From NCBI GenBank assembly GCA_949126835.1, contig OX421497.1:18410409-18474408 (forward strand): DNA of 64,000 nt. The letters are read 5' to 3'. How positions within the stretch are numbered: position 1 is the first letter of the stretch; each line of letters opens with the position of its first letter. The position numbers were made by a program, and so were the translations under genes. The notes under the pieces were generated by a model that worked only from the letters and a program-made list of their open reading frames with translations, had not been told where the DNA came from and did not search any database. Origin of the DNA: Anisus vortex (Eukaryota > Mollusca > Gastropoda > Planorbidae). Shown here one piece after another: positions 44,701 through 55,200 of the stretch.

Positions 44701-45381
44701 ATAAAATTTCATCATTCAAATTACAATATCTCCACTTCTAGGTGAGCTACACAGATAAATTTGGTATCACAATTTAACATTCGATGTCCTCTATCTAATC
44801 TAAGACTAATGACTAATGGTTCTAGTTTTATTAAAATATATTGTGTTTGAATTTTTAGTGAGAGTGCCTCCTATAAGTTGGCCTATAAGTGAACTTTTAC
44901 TTAACTAACCTACATTCTACATTTGCATTACTACTACACTACAATACACACATTAGTCATTACTCAGTCATCACCGATCACTGATAATCACTGCACAGGC
45001 ACTGTCATATCGTAAAGTCCTAAAGTCACTCCTACTCGTAACAGTCTAGACTAGTCTAGACAGATAGACATAGATTCATAAAAAATGATAATAGCCTAAA
45101 TTATAATTATATATAGATCTAGATCTAATTCATATAAAATCATCATATGTTCATACGAATCATAAATCCTATTATTTATTCATATATAATTCATATCTCA
45201 CCAAAAATGCTTCAAATGTTTTAGAATTATACTTAGCAATCTGTTCTGAAGGTGCATCAGAAGCTGGAATGGCCTCTCTTGCTGAACTTCCAGAACTAGA
45301 TCTAGACATTTTCTTAAACTTGCACCTTTTTGGCGTAGATGTATTATAATTATAACGGCTGCCCAATTTGGGCTTTATCAA
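35732..45381 (-). CDS. MIX23/CCDC58-like small coiled-coil protein, 5 exons
   Basis: Exons in gene order: 45381-45202, 42452-42360, 41691-41542, 37882-37823, 35782-35732. All introns are GT-AG and phase 0; 534 nt, 177 residues from the first Met, or 153 from Met25 at 45309, which is close to the 144 of human MIX23. By eye the chain aligns with MIX23: FEAFLEDLSKDRNVDEII with FAEFQELLKVMRTIDDRI, an SLFDE..(7)..R..(6)..C..(10)..L spacing shared exactly, then after a 44/45-residue interval EELYKDKAMKI...C..H with EEVVNDRSWKVF..RC.IHF. About ten residues after the DE(R)I block (the NTTVPTASF region) are missing. MIX23 is a mitochondrial intermembrane-space protein linked to protein import; whether this divergent copy does that is inference. 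An alternative is another short coiled-coil protein such as CCDC167. Confidence 0.62.
36270..36640 (+). mobile_element. Non-LTR retrotransposon endonuclease (APE) fragment
   Basis: Broken frames read GEEIEKWQVENRLILLNQPE followed by DTPTFT, and further on KREVADQL, typical of the APE domain just before the SDH motif in snail Jockey/RTE-like elements. It ends at a poly-C/poly-A tract near 36628. It is antisense to the host gene and degenerate. Confidence 0.7.
37195..37650 (-). mobile_element. Non-LTR retrotransposon fragment (between APE and RT)
   Basis: On the minus strand, interrupted frames give NHRPILINIG, TKANWSRFAQEI and later a LVKETK..KLLE-like stretch, the APE-to-RT linker of the same class of element. 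It lies in the opposite orientation to the fragment at 36270. Confidence 0.6.
38640..39470. other. Intron sequence, nothing recognised
   Basis: Part of the intron between exons 3 and 4 of the MIX23-like gene. It has somewhat higher GC near 38740-38890 and 39160-39330. Open frames there show no family resemblance. Confidence 0.4.
39473..40970. repeat. Two-unit minisatellite, 26 copies, 46-bp and 65-bp units
   Basis: The core GCAGAAGGTGATATTCCTAC occurs 26 times. Spacing is 65 bp for the first step, 46 bp for copies 2-12, then 65 bp for copies 12-26 with one 46-bp step (40287 to 40333). The 65-bp unit is the 46-bp unit plus 19 bp containing CACCAAGAAAGATAT. Variants (GGTGAT/GGCGAT, ACAGGG/ACAAGG, TATACC/TATATC) are distributed by block. 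It lies in an intron of the MIX23-like gene. Confidence 0.97.
41030..41190 (+). mobile_element. SINE family A fragment
   Basis: TGTTACCTGACATTACTTGG, GCATTGTGCCAGCCATAC, GCTGTGGCCAAAGAA and a TGGTCTGATGGAATT tail match the snail SINE order. It adjoins the 3' end of the minisatellite. Confidence 0.6.
42500..43330. other. Intron sequence, nothing recognised
   Basis: AT-rich intron 1 of the MIX23-like gene with several poly-T runs; no exon, RNA or known repeat is visible. Confidence 0.45.
43334..43578. repeat. 25-bp tandem array, 10 copies
   Basis: Unit GGTTAGAGTGTGTATGTGATTGAAT, exact 25-bp spacing from 43334 to 43559, almost no variation between copies. Confidence 0.97.
44308..44645. repeat. 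Tandem duplication of about 170-180 bp, diverged
   Basis: Both copies contain GAATATTTTTGAAAAT, GTATAAGGGGCCA, CTATTTACTTA and ATTAGC.(C/T)ACTT, then a TTATCAGAGAAAAA-like end. Confidence 0.75.
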
Positions 45382-45479
45382 TGTAAATTAACATTTTGTT
45401 TTAGTTTTAGTAATATTATTATTGTGATGATTGCACTGAGCTATATATAAACATATATCCGGTTTACTTAGTTTTGTAC

Positions 45480-45966
45480 ACTGAGCTCTTAATGGAGAGC
45501 TCAAAGGAAGTAAATTGTAGGAGAAAATGCGGACTTTTTAATATAGATAGGTGCACCCTGTCCTGAACTATATATACATAAAATTGTGGATTAATTGATA
45601 TAAATTAGCGTCTAAATAATACATATATACTATTATACATTAAAATTACTTACTCAGTTAATTAACATATATAAGCGTATGTGGTATTCAAAGAATTATT
45701 CAGACAAATGATCAACAAAAAAATGAAGCCGGTACTTATTTAAATTAACACAACACTAGTATAAGAGAGTATATATAAAGTCTATATAAAATAGTTAATT
45801 TTTATCAAATTACAATGACGCAATTACAAAAAGTTTTCAAATTTTATGTAATTTTATGTATATATAGTTCAGGACAGGGTGCACCTATCTATATTAACAA
45901 GTCCGCATTTTCTCCCATTTTTTCTTCTCTATTTTAATTGCTTGAGCACTCCATGTATAGCTCAGT
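45480..45966. mobile_element. Foldback element upstream of the MIX23-like gene
   Basis: Left arm 45480-45585 and right arm 45850-45966 are inverted copies. The inner part (GGTGCACCCTGTCCTGAACT with its flanks, about 65 nt) is nearly perfect; the outer part (ACTGAGCT...GCTCAA) is diverged. The loop is about 265 bp and has no coding frame. It begins about 100 bp upstream of the first ATG of the MIX23-like gene. Confidence 0.8.
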
Positions 45967-46253
45967 GGTTTTGTACCACTGCATGATCTATAAAAAGATA
46001 TAGCCTAGGTCTACCGGTTATGACGCTGATGTAATATAAAATATAACATATGAGATGGACCCACTGATCTATACAAAGAATGGATAGCGCCTCCTTTATA
46101 AATTTGCTTGTGCAAAGTGAAGCAAGCGAAAACTAAAATTCCGCACAATCACTAATCAATAAAATAAAAATTGTTTGCAAAACTTATTGCGCGCCACTGA
46201 TCTATAAATAGAAAGAATATAGGGGAGGGGGGCTACTATATCTGCCAAATTCT

Positions 46254-46449
46254 GTCCGACGGGTACATTTAATAACTCGGCATTAGACTAGCAGAAATTG
46301 CAGGTAGGAACAGGCAATTAGACGACCCACCCCCTTCCCCAACCGGCTCCCTTCATAGCGGGTATGCAAACGGGCGCCATGTGCCCATCTGGACTGACAC
46401 CTTCTTACCAAATCAAGAACAATTCGATACCTTAATGTACCCGTCGGAC
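46254..46449. mobile_element. 196-bp MITE with 17-18-bp terminal inverted repeats
   Basis: Left end GTCCGACGGGTACATTTAA, right end the inverse of GTCCGACGGGTACATTAAG. The interior is GC-rich and noncoding. The SINE fragment at 46450-46570 begins directly at its right end. Confidence 0.7.
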
Positions 46450-46570
46450 CGAATCTCTCCATGGGGCCAGTGAAGCAGCGTCCACCAGTTTCTATGGCCG
46501 CAGCATACTAGGGGATTGTGTGGCCAGCACAATGCACAGCCGCCTTTACTTTGTATCCCTGGACTTAGAC
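46450..46570 (-). mobile_element. SINE family A fragment
   Basis: On the minus strand: GGCGGCTGTGCATTGTGCTG, GGCCACACAATCCCC, GCGGCCATAGAAACTGGTGG, the tail of the snail SINE. Confidence 0.65.
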
Positions 46571-47229
46571 GCAATGTTGTTTTAATTTTTAAGCTTACAA
46601 CGGCTGCTTCATTAAAACAACCACCCGATAAATAGTTTCATAACTTCACTAGAAAGTAGGCCTACCACGTGAGCAGAAAAAAAAAAGAGAGCCTGCATGG
46701 TTTCTGTAGTAAGTGGTGAACAATAGCAAAGCTCAAACTGATTAACACATTTGCTAATGCACATTATTGCACATGCTACAAGAAAGACTTATTATGGACA
46801 AGCTACTCTGTCAATAGAACATGATATTGCAATAGACACTGAACTGATGGAACTTAAAATTGTTTCTACATATATAGCCTATGCTAAAGCAAAAGCGCAT
46901 AAATTAGCGTTTTGACATTACAATAAATATCATACGATATTAGGCCTATATAAATATGTACGATTTTACGTGTAGAGATTTTATTCAATGTAGGCTAAAT
47001 ACAAATTAAAAGAAACGGCGGCATTTTGTGAAAGGTAACATTAATTAATGGTTGTAGCCTATGTGAGACTTCTTCAATATGACAATTAGAGTAGGCCTAG
47101 GCCCTACGTCAAGATTGCATTCTATCGCCTGGGCTGCAATCTTGTTCAATAGCTTCCAAGAAGAAATAAAACATGTAAGAAATACTTGCATACTCGATGA
47201 CTACCACACACCATCTCCATTGGTGGAAA

Positions 47230-47852
47230 ACCTATATTCAATATAAGATTTGCTGATCATTATCGACTTAAATTGTTGGTCGGGAGCAACAAAGAAATAC
47301 AAGAGACAAGAGCTCATAGACAAGCTTGCAGATAGAGCAGCGGCATAAGGAATGGAAATCAGCTCAGAAGAAAAGCAAAATAATGATCAACATCACAAAT
47401 GCCAGAAGTGCAAACCAACAACAATTAGACTAAGTAACGAATTTCCAATATCTATAGGAGTCATTCTATGATAAATTCTATCCGTAGACGAATAAGCTGT
47501 GAGGCAGAAATTCGAGCTAGGATTGGATAGTCACCAATGGCGGTAATGGCTAGACTAAACAGAATCTGGTCCAGCTCCCCTTGTCAAAACCATTGTACTG
47601 TACGGATGTGAGACCTAGACACAGCTACCAGCCACTGAAAAGTTGCAGGCATTCGAAAATAAATGTATGAGAAAAATCCTTCGAATCTCCTACCTAGAGC
47701 ACAGGACTAATGAATATAATCTATATGTGGGACAAAATATCCGCAAAAAAAAAAACATGGCAACAATCAAGCAGCGCAAGCTGACGTGGTTCGGTTATGT
47801 GTTACGCCTGTTACGGAATAAAAGCCTGCCAAAAACCATCGATCGTCCAAGT
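47230..47852 (+). mobile_element. Degenerate non-LTR reverse transcriptase, C-terminal half
   Basis: Broken frames give RISCEAEIRARIG, TIVLYGCETW, then AFENKCMRKILRISYLEHRT and RKLTWFGYVLR, the C-terminal segment typical of snail non-LTR elements. The following LQGTVEG-RRQRGRQWM part resumes at 48064 after a 211-bp insertion and continues to 48131, then again from 51228 after a 3.1-kb insertion. Multiple stops show it is dead. Confidence 0.8.
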
Positions 47853-48063
47853 CAGGCGTCGACAACCTACAGAACGCGTGCCAGACTTAAATTGGCACGC
47901 ATAACGATTTTCAATGGCACGCGGAAGACTCGTAAAAACAGTATTCAAGTATCTTCTATTAGAAATCGAGTGCTAAAGAAGGGTGTCGTTTAGGCTGTTG
48001 ACACGCTGGATGAATTAGAAATACCACTTTGGCTCACTATTATCAAAAGGTTGCCGACCCTTG
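47853..48063. mobile_element. 211-bp hAT-like MITE inside the RT relic
   Basis: Ends CAGGCGTCGACAACCT on the left and the inverse of CAAGGGTCGGCAACCT on the right, the form common in hAT-derived MITEs. Flanks GTCCAAGT (47845-47852) and CTCCAAGG (48064-48071) agree in 6 of 8 positions, as expected for an aged 8-bp target duplication, and the RT frame motif resumes right after. Confidence 0.75.
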
Positions 48064-48139
48064 CTCCAAGGCACTGTAGAAGGTAGACGTCAGAGAGGCC
48101 GTCAGTGGATGGTTTGACAATATAAGTTTCGTCTAGGGT

Positions 48140-51100
48140 TAGTGTTGCCAGACGTCCGGAAAAAGGAGGTCATGTCCTCCTTTTTAGCCCTGTGTTCTCC
48201 GTCCAGCAGGCAAAGCAAAAAACCCTTAAAATGTCCGGCTTTTGTTTGCCTAAGGTTTTTTATAATCGTTAGTGAATTTTTTATGTTATTGTCAGTGATT
48301 TTATTAATATGATAAAAGGGGAAGCAAAACAAACAATAGTTTGTGTCTTTTTTAGGTTACATCCCTTTGACCATGTATTGCTAGTGTGTATTGTTTTAGA
48401 AGAATCTAGCAATTGTGAACTGTTGTTAGATCTGCATGCTTTTTAGTGACACATGATTTTTATGACTTTAACTTGGTCAGGTGATTTGAGAAGGGAAAGG
48501 AGTGAGAGCCAAAGTGTAGAAGAAAGAGCAGGTTGTGTAAAGTTTTATAGCAACATGTTTATAATTCATAATTGTTGGATGTACTGTGAATAATGTATTG
48601 TGAGTAATAATAAATACATATATATATTGCTGCAAAGATTTGATTTATCAAGTTTGTTAAACGTACTGTGAAAATAACATTAAAGAAACATTTAACTCAA
48701 CTCAACCAACTCAATCAACTCATGATTCTATTAGCCTCCGAAGAACACTAATAATTAAAATAGAATCAATAACAGTTATTTTTTACTGTCAATAACTTGC
48801 TGGGTCGGGTAAAGCAAAACACTGGAGTATTTAGCAGGAAATGTAATTAATTAGATTGTGTTATCCAATGCGTTGTTAGGTTAATAATTGCAGTGGAGTT
48901 AATTTGTTCAAAGTTTCCCAAATGCAAGTTGCTTTTCGGTGTTACTAAAAATGTTTCTGTATCCCTGGACACAATGGTAATGTGACAAGAGTGTTTTCAT
49001 TGATAAATGCTCAAATGACAGAGGATACAGAAACAGACAAGATAGTTGAAGAAGATTCAAACAACAACCTATGGCGGCTAATAAAAAAACAAGCGAAGCG
49101 ATCCGATAGGGATTGTCCCCCTAAAAAGTAATGGGCTGACATTCAGCGACAGTAGGGCGAAAGTTGAGATTCTAAGTAATATTTTCTGCGCCGCATTCAC
49201 CAGAGAAGACCTGAGCGACTTGCCCAGGCTGGACGATAGCCCCCATCCAGACATGCCTGACTCAATAATCAACAATAATGGTGTGCAGAAGCTGCTGTCA
49301 AATCTCAAACCCAAAAAAGCAGCGGGCCTTGACAATATCCCATGCCGACTCCTCATGTGCAGCCAGTCTTCAAGAAAGGGGATAGAAGCCAACCAAATAC
49401 AGGCAATCTCATTGACTTGTGTGTGTTGCAAGCTTTTTGAACTCATCGTCAGATCAGGGATCTCGAGCCACCTGGATAGGAACAACATTATTACTGATGC
49501 CCAACACGGATTCAGAAAACAAGGTCTTGCATGTTTCAGCTCATCCTCACAATTGACGATCTGGCAGCGGTGGTGGACAAGGCTGACCAAATCGACACCA
49601 TCCTATTAGATTTTTCCAAAGCCTTTGATAAGGTCCTTCACCAACGTCTCCTCCACAAGCTGGATTACTACGGAATAAGAGGTCAGTCCGAGAGATGGAT
49701 TGAAAACTTCCTTTTCGAACGCAGTCAACGGGTCGTCGTGGAAGGTGAGAGCTCCTGCTTTGGTCCGGTCATGTCTGGAGTTCCTCATGGTTCGGTGCTT
49801 GGGCTCACACTGTTCTTGATTTACATCAATGACCTGGGTGACGGGATCCACGCCAGGGTTCGACTTTTTGCAGATGATACCATCCTGTATTCTCACATCG
49901 AAAGCCCAAATGATGCTTTATATCTATAGGGCGACCTAAATAAGTTGGAGACCTGGGAATCGAAATGGCCAAAGGCGTTAAACGTTGATAAGTGCAGCCT
50001 CCTCTCTATTTCAAAAATGAGTTCTAGGATCCCCACCAGCTATACGTTGCATGGTAAACTCTTGAGAGGGTATCAGATGCCAGGTACCTCGGAGTGAATA
50101 TCACAGAAAATCTCCACTGGCGCCCACATGTCCAATCTATTGCTGCCAAAGCAAACAGAGCCTGCGCCTTCGTCCATAGGAACCTCAAGGGATGCTCCAC
50201 CAGGATCCAGACCCATTGTTATAAAAGTTTAGCTCGTCCCATCCTGGAGTTTGCATCGACGGTGAGGGATCCCCATCAACAACACCTGATATTTAAGTTG
50301 GAGATGACCCACGTCGAGCGGCACGTCGTATCTTGTAGGAGTAGGAGTACGTCCTTAAAACAAGCGCCTCTGCTTTGGTGGCCAAACTTCAACTCGAGTC
50401 CCTACAACACCGCAGAACAGTAAACAAGGTCACCACTATTTACAAAACCGTGAACCGCCACGTGGAAATGTCCACGCAGCCAGGTCGCATCCAACTCCAA
50501 CAGGTGCCCCGCTCTAACCGAGGTCATCAATTCAATGTCCCACACGCACGCACCGGCGTCTACAAATATTCTTTTTTCTCCGTCAGCCATTAGGCTGTAG
50601 AACACCCTGGACCAGACCTCCATCACTGGCCCTACTGTGCCGACTTTCAAATCGAGCAGGACTAAAACCCTAAAGTGACACTCTGTCATCTGTTTATAAT
50701 TGTTGTTTGTGATTAGGCCCATACTTTTATTTTTATGTGTAGTTAAATTGTGGACTCTTTCCTCGGTCCTTACGGGGTCTCCACAGTTCCGTAATATGAA
50801 GAAGAAGACTCTCAGTTAACTCTGTAAAGGGCATCATTCTTACAAAATAAAACTTTAAAAATCTCACATGTGAACAGTTTTATACATTTGTGCTTGCTAG
50901 CGAAGATATTCTGTTTCGTAGAAATATGTTATATAATTAAGAAAGATGATGATGTAGGCAACTAGCTGTAGAATTGACTGTTTTTTTTAAATAATATAGT
51001 ATTGTTGCAAAGTCAATAGAATTTATATACAATTTTTTTACAAGACTTTTTCTTGGTTAATTTACTAAATTAATAGATAAGTATTGGCAACCATTGTAGT

Positions 51101-51219
51101 ACAATTGTACTGATTGCTGGTTAAATCCACATTCAATTGATAAAAATTAAATGTTTAAAATTAAACAATGTGTCCTCCTTTGTGTCCTCCATTTGGTAAC
51201 CATGTATCTGGCAACCCTA
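48140..51219. mobile_element. 3,080-bp hAT-like element with nested retrotransposon
   Basis: Terminal repeats TAGTGTTGCCAG and CTGGCAACCCTA are flanked by an exact 8-bp duplication TCTAGGGT (48132-48139 and 51220-51227). Subterminal GTCCTCC words lie near both ends. No transposase frame is seen, so it is a non-autonomous hAT-type element. Removing the internal retrotransposon leaves about 1.28 kb. It split the RT relic that continues at 51228. Confidence 0.85.
49018..50817 (+). mobile_element. Jockey/CR1-type non-LTR retrotransposon, 5'-truncated, inactive
   Basis: In order over several frames: KPKKAAGLDNIPCRLL (RT block 1), AVVDKADQIDTILLDFSKAF, YYGIRG, SGVPHGSVLG, LFADDTILYSHIESPNDA, RYLGVNITENLHW, then a C-terminal segment with VPHARTGVYKYSFF and SAIRL. 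Frameshifts and a stop after LYL make it nonfunctional. The 3' end is GAAGAAGAAGA at about 50803-50813, consistent with a short tail repeat. It is inserted in the hAT-like element and related to the copy at 28921. Confidence 0.88.
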
Positions 51220-51227
51220 TCTAGGGT

Positions 51228-51330
51228 GCAAAATAATCTGGCGTCAGCCCTGGATTAGGTGAGTAGGTCGGACAAAATAGAAGACGCTGAGTTTTAGTTT
51301 TCAGAATTTATTGGTTCTAGATGCCAGCCT
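51228..51330 (+). mobile_element. 3' continuation of the split RT relic
   Basis: After the right-hand TCTAGGGT the sequence GCAAAATAATCTGGCGTCAG continues the terminal coding part interrupted at 48131. Confidence 0.55.
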
Positions 51331-51811
51331 TTTTTGTATAAATATTAATTTAAATGTAGATGGACCATACCAGTATTTTATAATTGAATTGTCTTTGTTC
51401 AGCTCAAGGCTTATTATATTATTGAACATTTGAATAAAAAAAAAAAAATTGCATGTCCCCAATTTCATCAATTAAATGCAATAAATAAAGCGAGCTGTCA
51501 TACATTTATTTAAATATTACACTTATAAGTCTGTATATTGATATCTGATATGGTCGTGGTAAATTTGTTTTTATTGTTTTTATATGTGTTAGCCCAACAA
51601 CTTTCAACAAGGTGAATTTTTAATAGTCCAGTAGGCCTACTTCTTTTTAAAATTAAAACTTAAAAAAAAATATCTTATAATTGAAAGCTTAAGCTATATA
51701 GGCCTACTCTTATCTTATATATTAATAATATTATTATGTTAAATTTGTGTGATGTAAACTAAAACTCTGTTGTATCTCTTTTTTTTCAATGTGTGAACCA
51801 AATTTTTCTTA

Positions 51812-52130
51812 AAGAAATTGTGTGGGATAATTAGAACTCTTTTAAAGGAAACTTTTAAGTGCATACCACATCTTTGTAAACAACATTGTGTGTGGTTAAT
51901 ATAAAAGCTGTTAAAGAAACATTTAAAAGTAAAACACATTAGTGTAAAGGAAGTTGTGTTGTGTAAACAATAAATCTGTAAAGGAAACTTTTAAGTGTAA
52001 ATCACATCCTTGCAAATGAAGTTGTGTTGGGTAAATAAAAATCTGTAAAGGATATTTTTATGTGAAAAACATATTTGTAAACTATTACTGTGTAAAGAAA
52101 ACTTTTAAGTGTAAAGTAAATCTTTATAAA
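51812..52130. repeat. Degenerate tandem repeat of about 65-70 bp
   Basis: Four to five copies with GTAAAGGAAACTTTTAAGTG and GTAAA(C)ACATCTTTGTAAA variants, just downstream of the DGCR6 3' end. Confidence 0.7.
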
Positions 52131-52156
52131 ATAAAGCAATTTAATTTTTATCATAA

Positions 52157-52162
52157 TTTATT
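52157..52162 (-). promoter_or_regulatory. DGCR6 polyadenylation signal
   Basis: AATAAA on the minus strand 107 nt past the stop codon. Confidence 0.5.
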
Positions 52163-52268
52163 AGATTCCAGAATTAACATCCATTCACATTTTTTAATTG
52201 TTGAAAATATAGGACATCATTGCACACACACAAAAACATTTTTAACACTACAGTCAAGAAGAATAAAA

Positions 52269-55200
52269 CTATCTAATTTCTTTGTCCTTTGCTGCTAATC
52301 TAGTAATAAACTCTAGTAAATACATTTGTAATCGCACATCTTGTCGGTTATTTGTAACATAAAAGCCAGGAACACCAGCTTTTTCAAGCATACTCTGCTG
52401 ATCCATAAGCTTTTGATCCAGCTCAAGAATAATTTTAGCATCTCGTCTTTTCATTTCTTCTTCACATCTACGTTCCATTGTCTATAAAATAAAGAATAGT
52501 AAGAGGCTTTAATAATATAATATATATTAGAAATGATTCAACAAATAAAAATAAGGTTGCAAATTGCATATATCAAATACATTTTAGTGATAACATTATA
52601 TTTGATACATTTATTAAATAACTTAAATATTTATCAAGCTATTTTTGTATTAAGATTTGAAAGTAAAGCATGACTAAACAAGGACCTTTGTACAATTGTA
52701 GCCTATAATTAAGGAGGTATAGTTCTACACTACACACAAATTAGCGATAGACTGATCTGCACTCGGTAATACGGAGCAGTCATAATAGTTTTATAAAATA
52801 GGCAATTAAAACTGTGCATATATAAAAACATCAGTACAGACCAAAAAATGCTTCTGTATTTTTCATTCAGTCAACTCTACATACATTTACATATATACAA
52901 GTTTTTTTGACTTAAGTAATAGTTCTAAGTAGTAAACAATGGCATGTAGTCTAAAGAAGTTACTTATTCTGTCCATTCATAAGACAGGATCGGCTTTAAC
53001 ATGGGTGCAATAGTTGCACAGGGAAGCTGTTGAAATTGACCTATAAATATAGGTGTAGGTTTATACATAATTTATAATTAATACAAGCTAAATTGCTCGG
53101 GGGGGGGGGGAATTAAATAGGCCTTTATAAACTATAGATAAAAATTTCATAGACTCCAATGAACAGAAAGATAGATCTAATCATTTTAAAATATAATTAT
53201 TATTCACTGAAAACATTTGAGAAAGAAATTTAAAATAAAGATTATAATCGGGTTAAAAAACCTGTCTCTAACAAAAGTTATGACAATCCCCGTGGATGAG
53301 AACCGAACACTCATCTCTCGCATTCGCCTAAAATATAATGATAGAATTTACTTACTGAAAACATTAATATTAATGGAAAAAAAAAAAGAAAGAAAGCTAG
53401 CTATCTGTGCGAAATCGAACCCAGGTCACCCGCACTAACTACTCAGCCATGGAGGAAACATGAAGAAAGCGAGATTGCAAAAGTAAAATATGAGACAATA
53501 AGGTCCAGTGACAGTGTCTTCCAGTTAACCAATGGGGATCGGATACCACACACACAGTCTACTATATATATATAATTTAACCCAATTAGTATATATCTAT
53601 ATATTGTTATTGGGTTAAATAAAGGGCATTTCTTTTTTTTTTTTTAAAGTTTGGATTATCCCTGGCGAAGAATCCAACACACTTCTCTGAATGCGTCTAA
53701 AATATAATTATTGGATTTTAATTACTGGAAAGCATTAAGTTCTAAAATTCTTTACAATCTTTTAAAAAAAAAAGTAATATTAATGGTAATTTTAAGTAGA
53801 AAGAGAAAAAAAAGTTATCAGTAGGGAATCAAACCCATGTCGCACGCATGGCAGTCGAATGTGTTAATTTCCTCAGCTAGGGCATACACATACCAGAAGC
53901 GAGATAGAAGAAGTAAAAATTAACCAAAATTAACCAATGAGAAACGGAATACACAAACACATGATTAATAATAATTGAGGCCCAATGCAGGCAAAAACCA
54001 CATTTATTTTTACCAATAAACACTTAAAAAGAAAAAAATTTATGAAAGCAAAAAAGCAACATAAGCACATAATTGAAAGGTTCTTTCGTATGGACTATTC
54101 AAAAGCATGCTGGGATGGATTAAAGAAAATAACAGGCTATGTACCCTATGTACGTAAGACACTATTCGTGAATGACGATATTAATAAATTTGTAAACGAA
54201 TTAAATAAATTTTACTGTCGTTTTGACTGTCATGATTTTAGATCTGTTCACCAAGACATAATGTCATCTTTTAGCAATTCAAATCAAGATGAAAGACAAG
54301 AATGCTTCAGTGAAGATGTTGTGACATCACTGTTTTAAAAAGTAAACGGACCAGACAGAATACAACTAGTAAGGCTTTGTGTGAAACAGCTGTCATTTAT
54401 TTTTTGCTTTATTTTTAATAAATCTTGGGAAACTCACACCATGCTACCATTTGGAAGACCTCAGAGATTGTACCCGTACTAAAGAAAGCCAAAGTTGTTG
54501 TGTGTCGCTATAACATCTGTTATTATGAAATGTTTCGAGAAATTTATTCTTAGTTTAATGAATGAGGTACACAAAAGCCTTGACGCCCACCAATTTGATT
54601 ATTTTAAAAAAACAGGAACACAAAGGATGCTATCTTATTAATGTTAGATAGACTGTACCACCATCTGGATACACCGAAACTATACGCACAAATACTCTTC
54701 ATTTACTTTTCATCGGCCTTCAACACCTTACAACCACACCTTATGATAAAGAAACTATCTACTTTAAATGTCAGTCAATGCATCCAGGCCTGGGTCATGC
54801 AATTTTTAATAAACCGACCTCAATTTGTCAGAGTAGAGGGATGTACTCAGAAATAAGAGAAATAAGAACTGGAGCACCACGAGGCTGCGTACTCTCTAGA
54901 TTTCTATATACCATCTATACAAATGACATTGTCATTTGAAGTCTGGCATACGACACAGTACCATTAATCAAATATGCTGATGACACAGCCTTTGTCTGCC
55001 TTGTTTCCAGTGATGATATTGTCTATCACAGAACGATTTCAGACTTCTACACATGGTTCGGAGTGAACTACCTGGAATTGAATATCACAAAAACAAAAGA
55101 AATGATTGTAGACTTTCGGAAGGAAAGACACAAGCTGGCTGATTTACAAATAAACAATGAAATAATAGATCAAGTCACGCAATATAAATATCTGGGAGTC

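Noticed and set aside
35732..45381. CCDC167 as identity for the minus-strand gene
   Set aside because: One exon aligns over about 45 residues, but the predicted protein lacks the C-terminal membrane segment, while MIX23 spacing fits over four exons.
49078..49590. 170-codon minus-strand frame
   Set aside because: It is antisense to the reverse transcriptase block of the retrotransposon and has no family resemblance.
53395..53460. Genuine tRNA gene (minus strand)
   Set aside because: A- and B-box words are present but no cloverleaf with paired acceptor stem can be drawn; it is part of a SINE repeated at 53.8 and 61.9 kb.
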